Source: Clostridiaceae bacterium (GTDB taxonomy: Bacteria > Bacillota > Clostridia > Acetivibrionales > DTU013). From it: DNA of 10,760 bases. The stretch covers positions 1-10,760 of the forward strand of contig JAAZKL010000324.1 of assembly GCA_012799845.1 (NCBI GenBank). Reading direction: 5' to 3'. Shown here in pieces: positions 1-5,368 of the stretch; within the stretch, counting starts at the first letter, position 1, and every line of letters starts with the position of its first letter. The notes under the pieces were generated by a model. The model saw only the letters and a program-made list of their open reading frames with translations. It ran no database searches and was not told where the DNA came from. The translations under genes and the position numbers were made by a program.

Positions 1-18
1 AATTTTTCGCGATACGTG

Positions 19-588
19 CTATTTCCTGTACTTTCTGCATCCCTCGGAGTACAGGTCCCTTCCCTCGCTGTCTATAACGACAACGGCCGGGAAATCCTTC
101 ACTTCCAGCCTCCTCAACGCTTCAGGCCCCAATTCCGGGAAAGCGGCGATCACTTCGGAAATGATACACTTCGAGAGCAGCGCTCCGGCACCGCCCACAG
201 CACCGAAATACACAGCGCCGTGCTTTTTCATGGCTTCCACTACTTCGCCGCTCCTGAGGCCTTTCCCTATCATCCCAGTGAGTCCCAGTTCTATGAGCCG
301 CGGTGCGTATGCATCCATCCTCCCGCTGGTGGTAGGTCCGGCAGATCCGATAACCTGCCCGGGTCTTGCCGGACATGGTCCCACATAGTATATTACCTGG
401 TCCTTTATATCAAAAGGCAGTTCTTTCCCCGCATCCAGCATTTCGATAAACCGTTTGTGAGCGGCATCCCTTGCGGCATAGACTACTCCGCTGATCTCAA
501 CGTGATCGCCTGCTTTGAGCCGCCTCGCCACATCTCTGGACAGCGGCGTTCTCAAACTTATTGTCCTTTCCACCTGTACTCCCCCCAT
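19..588 (-). CDS. Fumarate hydratase class I (Fe-S), beta subunit
   Basis: This is the C-terminal-type subunit of a two-subunit class I hydro-lyase, which interconverts fumarate and malate in the cytosol. The segment GPTTSGRMD followed by GLTGMIGKG, the upstream ARDAAHKR and the PCPARPGQVIGSAG stretch are hallmarks of the beta (swivel) domain. The preferred ATG at 588 gives 189 aa, opens MGGVQVERTISL and has AAGAAG about 8 nt upstream. It lies 31 nt after the alpha stop. ATGs at 615 and 651 are in frame but add a basic tail unlike the family, as I remember it. The gene ends in TAG at 19-21, so it is complete. L-tartrate dehydratase is a close relative that cannot be excluded by eye, but the separate alpha/beta layout in a clostridial background favours fumarase. 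Confidence 0.92.
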   Translation of the reverse strand: MGGVQVERTISLRTPLSRDVARRLKAGDHVEISGVVYAARDAAHKRFIEMLDAGKELPFDIKDQVIYYVGPCPARPGQVIGSAGPTTSGRMDAYAPRLIELGLTGMIGKGLRSGEVVEAMKKHGAVYFGAVGGAGALLSKCIISEVIAAFPELGPEALRRLEVKDFPAVVVIDSEGRDLYSEGCRKYRK

Positions 589-619
589 TCGGCGCTTCTT
601 TCTGAACCGGAGCATGGCA

Positions 620-1462
620 TCAAATAACGGCTTCCGCATGCCTGGTGACATGGCAGCTTATGTTGACCGCCACCGGCAGCCCGGCAATATGGGTCGGGAA
701 TACTTCTATGTTGACGGCCAATGCGGTCAGCCTGCCGCCAAGTCCGGCAGGACCGATGCCGAGCCCGTTTATAAGCTCCTTCATTTCCTCTTCGAGCCTT
801 TTGATCCTTTCATCGGCGTTCCGCCTGTCCACAGGCCGCAGCAATGCCTTTTTGGCCAGCAGCGCAGCTTTCTCCATCGTCCCGCCGATGCCGGCTCCGA
901 CCACAATAGGCGGACATGGGTTGGGACCCGCTTTGTCTACCATTTCCAGTATATAAGCCTTTACGCCCTCTATCCCGTCGGAGGGCTTCAGCATCCTGAC
1001 TCCGCTCATATTCTCGCTTCCGAAACCCTTGGGCGCAACGGTGATTTTGAGCCGGTCTCCTTCTGCCACATCATAGTGGATAACTGCCGGAGTATTGTCG
1101 CCTGTGTTTATCCTCTCAAAAGGATCGGAAACCACGGATTTTCTCAAAAAGCCCTTCTCATAGCCCCTTCTGACGCCTTCATTGATAGCTTCGGTCAGGC
1201 TTCCTCCCTTTATATGGACATCCTGCCCTATTTCAATAAAAACCACTGCCATCCCGGTGTCCTGGCAGACAGCCGTGCGTTCGCGGGCAGCGATCCTGGC
1301 GTTCTCGGCCAACTGGCAGAGCACCCGGCGCCCCGTATCGGACTCTTCCTGCTTTATGCCTTCCTCGATAGCATCCAGTATATCGCTGTTCAGTTCATAA
1401 TTTGCCTGTATGCAGAGCTTTTCAACGATTTCCGTGACCTGCGAAACATCTATCTCTCTCAT
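620..1462 (-). CDS. Fumarate hydratase class I (Fe-S), alpha subunit
   Basis: The 280-aa N-terminal-type subunit carries the [4Fe-4S] cluster of oxygen-sensitive fumarase. Three cysteines sit in the expected contexts: C66 in AVCQDTGM, C183 in NPCPPIVVGAGIGG and C270 near the C-terminus in NISCHVTRHAEA. These are the cluster ligands of the family. The length is typical. The ATG at 1462 is preceded by a weak purine tract (GATGAGAAAG). The beta subunit follows after 31 nt, so the two are surely one transcript. In an anaerobe this enzyme can run in the reductive direction towards succinate, or help interconvert malate and fumarate from amino-acid catabolism. That role is inference. A tartrate dehydratase alpha subunit is the main alternative. 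Confidence 0.93.
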   Translation of the reverse strand: MREIDVSQVTEIVEKLCIQANYELNSDILDAIEEGIKQEESDTGRRVLCQLAENARIAARERTAVCQDTGMAVVFIEIGQDVHIKGGSLTEAINEGVRRGYEKGFLRKSVVSDPFERINTGDNTPAVIHYDVAEGDRLKITVAPKGFGSENMSGVRMLKPSDGIEGVKAYILEMVDKAGPNPCPPIVVGAGIGGTMEKAALLAKKALLRPVDRRNADERIKRLEEEMKELINGLGIGPAGLGGRLTALAVNIEVFPTHIAGLPVAVNISCHVTRHAEAVI

Positions 1463-1579
1463 TGCTTTCTCATCACCGCCTGACTGTGCATGATCACCGT
1501 GTAACTCAGACTGGCCGCCACATGACCTGGCCTGACCGCCGCCCGGCTATACATCGATGCCGTCCGGCCTGATGATAAT

Positions 1580-1608
1580 ATGATATACGAGTTGGAGCAT
1601 CAAAGCAA
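1580..1608 (-). promoter_or_regulatory. Possible promoter for the fumarase genes
   Basis: On the minus strand TTGCTT (1608-1603) and TATCAT (1585-1580) are separated by 17 bp, which fits a sigma-A promoter with two mismatches in the -35 box. Transcription would start near 1573 and leave a leader of about 110 nt before the alpha subunit. It is the best candidate I can see in the spacer, but neither box is strong. Confidence 0.35.
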
Positions 1609-1719
1609 TATTTGCCGGCATCCGATGCAGGTATCGGCCATCGATATCGACCGCCGGTATCGGCAATATCCAGGGCTGCACAACTGACCGCACGGGTTTC
1701 GTTAACACAAAATTCACAA

Positions 1720-1742
1720 TTCAGCAAAAGACTTTTGCTGAA
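1720..1742. promoter_or_regulatory. Perfect 23-bp palindrome, probable operator of the usp-like gene
   Basis: TTCAGCAAAAG (1720-1730) and CTTTTGCTGAA (1732-1742) are exact reverse complements around one central base. The site ends 8 bp before the TATAAT at 1751, so it covers the expected -35 region. No consensus -35 box is visible. The site could bind a repressor or an activator. No T-tract follows and the loop would be tiny, so a terminator is unlikely. Confidence 0.65.
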
Positions 1743-1750
1743 ATAAAAGG

Positions 1751-1756
1751 TATAAT
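1751..1756 (+). promoter_or_regulatory. -10 box (TATAAT) of the usp-like gene
   Basis: A perfect TATAAT lies 45 bp upstream of the ATG at 1802. The region 16-18 bp upstream (around 1727-1734) is a poor -35 and lies inside the palindrome, which suggests factor-dependent transcription. Confidence 0.6.
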
Positions 1757-1801
1757 GTAGATGGAGAAATAAACTGCAGAAAAGATACCTTTGGAGGTTC
1801 T

Positions 1802-2173
1802 ATGAATATACTTGTTTGCGTTACACAGCAGAAGACCTGTGAGCGTTTGATTAATAAAGCGCATGAGCTCGCCAGGGAATACGGAGGAAATTTGTTCGTC
1901 ATAAATGTAGTCAAAAACGATATGAGCTTTCTGGACAGTTCGAAAGAGTCCGAGGCTCTGGAGTATCTTTTCGGCATTTCAAAAAAGGTCGGGGCAAACC
2001 TTTCTGTACTCAAATCAGACGATGTGTTGGAAACTATCGCCGAATTCGCAGATGAAAACGATATAGATTTCATAGTCCTTGGCAAATCGCATGACAAAAA
2101 CGCAGGCGAACGCTTTGTCAGGAAGCTGAAAAGCCTGTTGAAAAATGACGCTGAAATAAGAATAATGTCGTAA
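1802..2173 (+). CDS. Small universal stress protein-like (KdpD Usp-domain-like) protein
   Basis: This 123-aa cytosolic protein has the Usp / adenine-nucleotide alpha-hydrolase-like fold signature: an opening strand NILVCVTQQ, then ERLINKAHELAREYGGNLFVINVV, a late helix and strand DVLETIAEFADENDIDFIVLGKS and a terminal strand. The opening and the IVLGKS segment resemble the Usp domain inside KdpD sensor kinases more than the classical UspA G-2x-G-9x-G(S/T) nucleotide site, which I do not see. It stands alone, with no KdpD sensor or kinase domains and no kdp genes nearby. The start is firm: GGAGG at 1793-1797 precedes the ATG. It is probably monocistronic, since HU downstream has its own promoter. 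The substrate or partner is unknown. A role in sensing or stress response is inference from the family. Confidence 0.8.
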   Translation: MNILVCVTQQKTCERLINKAHELAREYGGNLFVINVVKNDMSFLDSSKESEALEYLFGISKKVGANLSVLKSDDVLETIAEFADENDIDFIVLGKSHDKNAGERFVRKLKSLLKNDAEIRIMS

Positions 2174-2238
2174 TAAAAAAATTTAGTCTCTTTTACATAT
2201 ATTATGTAGTTCCAGATTACTAATTTATCGTGAAATGC

Positions 2239-2267
2239 TTGACTTTGCGCGTTTTTCATTATAAAAT
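2239..2267 (+). promoter_or_regulatory. Promoter of the HU gene
   Basis: TTGACT (2239-2244) and TAAAAT (2262-2267) are separated by 17 bp, close to the sigma-A consensus. Transcription would start near 2274, giving a short leader to the AGGAGG ribosome binding site at 2287-2292. Confidence 0.75.
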
Positions 2268-2300
2268 AATGTCGAATTCCAAATTTAGGAGGTTGTATTG

Positions 2301-2576
2301 ATGAACAAAACAGATTTAATCAACTCTATTGCCTCAAAATCAGGTTTGAACAAGAAAAACAGCGAAGCAGCTCTCAACGCATTCATCGGTTCCGTTGAGG
2401 AAGCTCTCGTAAAAGGGGACAAGGTAGTTCTGGTTGGTTTTGGTACATTTGAAGTAAGAAAGAGAGCAGCAAGGAAGGGCAGAAATCCTCAGACCAAGAA
2501 AGAGATCCAGATCCCCGCTTCAAAAGCACCAGTATTCAAAGCAGGCAAAGTTTTAAAGGATAAAGTCAATAAATAA
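2301..2576 (+). CDS. hup: HU family DNA-binding protein
   Basis: This 91-aa nucleoid protein binds and bends DNA as a dimer. It begins MNKTDLINSIASKSG, with the alpha-helical dimerisation half first. Then come the core VGFGTFEVRKRAARKGRNPQT and the beta-arm segment with its conserved Pro (IPASKAPVFKAGK), ending in a lysine-rich helix. This is the textbook HU layout and length. An upstream TTG (2298) is in frame, but the ATG at 2301 is preferred because AGGAGG (2287-2292) is 8 nt away and family members start MNK. The gene has its own promoter and terminator and is convergent with spo0A. Confidence 0.97.
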   Translation: MNKTDLINSIASKSGLNKKNSEAALNAFIGSVEEALVKGDKVVLVGFGTFEVRKRAARKGRNPQTKKEIQIPASKAPVFKAGKVLKDKVNK

Positions 2577-2590
2577 GCGAACCAATCGAG

Positions 2591-2616
2591 AAAAGCTGCC
2601 CACAAGGCAGCTTTTT
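2591..2616. terminator. Bidirectional rho-independent terminator between hup and spo0A
   Basis: AAAAGCTGCC (2591-2600) pairs perfectly with GGCAGCTTTT (2606-2615) around the loop CACAA. On the plus strand the stem ends in a T run (2612-2616), 14 bp after the hup stop. On the minus strand the A-rich left arm supplies TTTT, so the same hairpin can end the aro-spo0A transcript. A second GC-rich hairpin (CGCCGG 2623-2628 with CCGGCG 2637-2642) sits directly after the spo0A stop but lacks a T run. Confidence 0.9.
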
Positions 2617-2642
2617 AGTTTGCGCCGGCAGACAGTCCGGCG

Positions 2643-3503
2643 TCACATCCCCCGGTACATCCGTGATTTGGTCTCTGCAAGCCGGCTGCCCGCTTTCTTT
2701 GCCAGGTAGGCAATGACCTGTGAGTTATTCAGCCGTTTGCCGTTATTGATCAGGATCGACTCCTGCATTTCCCGCATAAATCCATTGGCATTTTTTGTCT
2801 TTTTTTGCGCGCTGAGGAGGGCACATCTTATAGCCCTGTCGATATTCCGCACTTTTGCATTATACTTTTCTGCGAGGATCGTGTATATGTTCCCTGAAAC
2901 GTTGGCAAGCCTCTCAGGCTGTTCCATTCCGGCCAGCACCGCTTCCCTCAGGTAATTATAGCCCGCAAGGTTGGGAGTGACACCGATGCTGCTGATCAGC
3001 TCAGTGACTATCTGTATGGCATCGACACTGCTTTGCCGCACCGCATCCTCATTTTGGACCTGCGCCCTGGCGTGCAGCCTTCTTCCGGTCGTCCTGGCCA
3101 AATAACCATTATTAGCCACTTTCTCTGAATAGGTCTGCCTTATCCTTGTTATCAGAACACTTACTTTGAACGGCTTCATAATATAATAATCTGCACCAAG
3201 TTCCATGGCCCTGATTATGATGCTTTCACTGCCTACCGATGTGGACGCGATAATGACCGGCCTTTTGGCATTTTCCCAGTGGGCCATTCTTTCAAGCACA
3301 CCAAGCCCATCAAGCTTTGGCATTATTATATCCAGGAGGACCACATCGGGCTCCAGTTCCCGGATCAATTCCACCGCAGTCTTTCCGTCGCCGGCAGTTG
3401 CTATCACCCGCATGTCTCCGGTGCTGTTTATGCTTTCGCTCAGAAGATCGCACAGTTCATTATTATCATCTGCGATCAAAACAGATATTGTGTCACTCAT
3501 CAT
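2643..3503 (-). CDS. spo0A: Spo0A-type sporulation response regulator
   Basis: The 286-aa protein has an N-terminal receiver (about residues 6-125) and a C-terminal Spo0A DNA-binding domain (about 160-275). The receiver shows the acidic pair D12/D13, the phospho-acceptor D58 in VVLLDIIMP, T88 and K110 in MKPF. The C-terminal domain has ITELISSIGV-like, AGYNYLREAV and IYTILAEKYN blocks, then the recognition helix with R223-A-I-R226, the core that contacts 0A boxes in Bacillus Spo0A. The next residue is Cys227, where I recall His in Bacillus. Spo0A is the phosphorelay-controlled master switch for sporulation and stationary phase. GGAG sits 7 nt before the ATG at 3503, and the start overlaps the aroK stop (TGA at 3495-3493), implying translational coupling. 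If the host does not sporulate, it may control other stationary-phase traits. Confidence 0.9.
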   Translation of the reverse strand: MMSDTISVLIADDNNELCDLLSESINSTGDMRVIATAGDGKTAVELIRELEPDVVLLDIIMPKLDGLGVLERMAHWENAKRPVIIASTSVGSESIIIRAMELGADYYIMKPFKVSVLITRIRQTYSEKVANNGYLARTTGRRLHARAQVQNEDAVRQSSVDAIQIVTELISSIGVTPNLAGYNYLREAVLAGMEQPERLANVSGNIYTILAEKYNAKVRNIDRAIRCALLSAQKKTKNANGFMREMQESILINNGKRLNNSQVIAYLAKKAGSRLAETKSRMYRGM

Positions 3504-4005
3504 TCATTATCTCCATTGTTATTTCTTCTGCAGTTTTGCCGCTGCAGTTTATGATACGGTCCGCGTATTTGATATAAAGGGGCTTTCGCTCCTCATAGAC
3601 ATCCATGAATGTCTGCCCTTCCGCCCTGGCAAGCCTTCTGCCGGGTGCAAGCCGCTTTTCGAGTGTCGAAGGATCCTCGTCAAGATATATGATAGTCCCG
3701 ATCCGTTTAAAGTACTGCATAAGCCCGTCGCTCCTGACCACGCCGCCGCCTGTCGCTATCACATGGTCCCGGAACTCCTTCGCTGTGATGATCTGCTGCT
3801 GCAGTTCCAGGAACCTTACATGTCCTTCGGTCCTCACTATATCGCTGAGCTCCCTTCCGGCAGCTTTACGTATGATATCATCAGTATCCGCAAAGCTCTT
3901 GCCAGTCTTTTTGGCAAGCAAGGGCCCCACCGTGCTTTTGCCCGAACCGGGCATGCCTATGAGGATAATGTTTCCGTGCCCTTTCTCCCTGGAAATAAGC
4001 GTCAT
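3493..4005 (-). CDS. aroK: Shikimate kinase (variant shikimate-binding motif)
   Basis: This 170-aa P-loop kinase would phosphorylate shikimate to shikimate 3-phosphate with ATP. Visible motifs are Walker A GMPGSGKST (17-25), the acidic DTD (D40, D42), GGGVV (86-90) and a lid/C-terminal segment RRLARAEGQTF...ERKPLYIKYAD with its conserved Arg. The usual GE-x-x-FR-x-x-E motif reads GHVRFLELQ here, so the Arg that contacts shikimate is Leu66 and the following Glu is Gln69. From memory, similar FL-type kinases occur in other Clostridia annotated as shikimate kinase. I prefer the ATG at 4005: GGGAGG lies just upstream and the start overlaps the aroC stop as ATGA. An in-frame ATG at 4017 lacks this support. 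Its place between aroC and spo0A supports the pathway assignment. Confidence 0.85.
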   Translation of the reverse strand: MTLISREKGHGNIILIGMPGSGKSTVGPLLAKKTGKSFADTDDIIRKAAGRELSDIVRTEGHVRFLELQQQIITAKEFRDHVIATGGGVVRSDGLMQYFKRIGTIIYLDEDPSTLEKRLAPGRRLARAEGQTFMDVYEERKPLYIKYADRIINCSGKTAEEITMEIMNDE

Positions 4006-5183
4006 AGGCCCTCCCACTCAGGATCGATAGCAGATAAGACGTTTCTGTATCCTTCCGCCATGTATATCGCGTCCACCAGGACCATCCTCATCATTGCCTC
4101 GCAAACGGGATATATCCTTGTGCAGATCGTCGGGTCGCTCCTGGAAGCAAAAACATGGGTGATGTTTTCCGATTTCGCGATGTCAGCTGTTTCCTGGCTC
4201 ATAAGTATAGTAGGCGTAGGCTTTACGGCTACCCTGACCCGTATGTCCTCACCGTTGGAGATGCCGCCCAGCATTCCTCCGGCGCGGTTCGTCCTGAAAC
4301 GTATCCTTCCGGACTCCTCGTCGAAGTACGGTGTGTCATTTGATTCAGAACCGGTCATCTTTGCGTGTTCAAAGCCGTCCCCGAACTCTATCCCCTTTAC
4401 GCCCCCGATGGATAACAGGGCATGGGCGATCATCGCGCTCAGCTTGTCGAACACCGGCTCTCCCAGGCCTGCCGGCACTCCTCTTGCAATGATCTCCACC
4501 ACACCGCCGCATGAATCTCCGGCAGCCTTGATTTTCTTCAGTTCCTCTGTCATTTTCCGGGCAGCCTCAGGGTCAGGACAGTTGATCTCATTCATACGGT
4601 AATTGGCCTTCGCTGTCTCATATGTGACATGGGCCGCCTTTATCCCGTGGATCTCCGTTATATAGGCTATAACATCTATGCCCATGGCATCCAGGATGAG
4701 CTTTGCTACAGCGCCGCCCGCGACCCTGGCGGCAGTTTCCCTGCCGGACGCCCTTCCGGCGCCTGCCCAGTCATAATACCGCCCATATTTCTTAAAATAT
4801 GTGTAGGAAGCCTGTCCGGGCCTGATCAGTTCCCTGTTGGCCTTGTGCTGCTGCAGGTGCACGTCCCCGATGTCGGTGTTGGGAATGATCATCCCTACAG
4901 GGGCGCCTGTGGTAAGGTCGTCCTCCATTACTCCCGAGAATATGAAAACCCTGTCCTTCTCCTTGCGGGGCGTGCTGAACTCGGAAAGTCCCGGCCGCCT
5001 CTTGGCCAGTTCTTCCTCTATGACCTCCGCGGTTATTTTCAGCCCCGGCGGAACGCCGTCCACGATCACTATCTGCCCGCCAAATAATTCAGGCGGCACG
5101 GGCAGATGTTTTCTGAAACCTCCTGAATATGATTCTCCGCATGTAGTTATCCTGAACATTCTCCCGAATGTATTGCCCAGCAT
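4002..5183 (-). CDS. aroC: Chorismate synthase family protein with altered active site
   Basis: This 393-aa protein belongs to the family that converts EPSP to chorismate using reduced FMN. Family blocks are clear: GNTFGRMFRITT (3-14), VDGVPPGL (41-48), RRPG and TPRKE, the SGV...TTGAPVGMIIPN block, GRASGRETAARVAGGA, GVPAGLGEPVFDKL, GGMLGGISNGEDI, KPTPTI and SDPTICTRIYPVCEAM. The two conserved catalytic histidines are absent: GESHG reads GESYSG (Tyr19) and RPGHADY reads RPGQASY (Gln124). About a dozen extra residues follow GESY before IVDG. The His of the late RHDP motif is Ser, but the Asp remains. GGAGGTG six nt before the ATG at 5183 decides the start; the longer frame from 5216 runs into tandem repeats. 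It is flanked by aroA and aroK, so a pathway role is likely, but catalysis needs testing. Confidence 0.88.
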   Translation of the reverse strand: MLGNTFGRMFRITTCGESYSGGFRKHLPVPPELFGGQIVIVDGVPPGLKITAEVIEEELAKRRPGLSEFSTPRKEKDRVFIFSGVMEDDLTTGAPVGMIIPNTDIGDVHLQQHKANRELIRPGQASYTYFKKYGRYYDWAGAGRASGRETAARVAGGAVAKLILDAMGIDVIAYITEIHGIKAAHVTYETAKANYRMNEINCPDPEAARKMTEELKKIKAAGDSCGGVVEIIARGVPAGLGEPVFDKLSAMIAHALLSIGGVKGIEFGDGFEHAKMTGSESNDTPYFDEESGRIRFRTNRAGGMLGGISNGEDIRVRVAVKPTPTILMSQETADIAKSENITHVFASRSDPTICTRIYPVCEAMMRMVLVDAIYMAEGYRNVLSAIDPEWEGL

Positions 5184-5207
5184 ATAACACCTCCGATCCT
5201 GTCCCTC

Positions 5208-5249
5208 GGTCAGCATATTTGGGTCAGTATATTTTGGTCAGTATATTAT
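5208..5249. repeat. Three 14-bp tandem repeats upstream of aroC
   Basis: GGTCAGCATATTTG (5208-5221), GGTCAGTATATTTT (5222-5235) and GGTCAGTATATTAT (5236-5249) form an exact 14-bp period. They lie 25 bp upstream of the aroC start in the 185-bp aroA-aroC gap. On the minus strand each unit reads AATATRCTGACC, and two of them contain TATACT. The rest of the gap (5250-5368) shows no gene or strong hairpin. Confidence 0.85.
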
Positions 5250-5368
5250 TGATGCCGTTCTGATCCGGTCATTCGTTCCTATTATCTGTTGGTTCCGCCT
5301 GTTGTCCTGGCTGCGCTGGCGTTTTCCCCAATCATTCGTCTGCTCTGCTGTTTTCGTCCGCGTTTTAC

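Larger units (their letters stand above)
1463..1801. other. Divergent spacer between fumarase and usp-like gene
   Basis: This 339-bp gap has no convincing gene. A 73-codon minus-strand frame at 1506-1727 lacks any recognisable motif and a ribosome binding site. The fumarase-proximal half is GC-rich and contains two copies of GGTATCGGC (1630-1638 and 1656-1664) flanking the 10-bp palindrome TCGATATCGA (1641-1650). The usp-proximal part is AT-rich and contains the palindrome and -10 element listed separately. Confidence 0.6.

Noticed and set aside
515..1483. 322-codon plus-strand frame opposite the fumarase genes
   Set aside because: It is antisense to two clear enzyme subunits with all cluster cysteines; it has no motif of its own.
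1506..1727. 73-codon minus-strand frame in the fumarase/usp spacer
   Set aside because: No ribosome binding site, no family motif, odd composition, and it overlaps the usp palindrome.
3205..4602. 465-codon plus-strand frame opposite spo0A, aroK and aroC
   Set aside because: It is a shadow of three overlapping, well-recognised genes on the minus strand.
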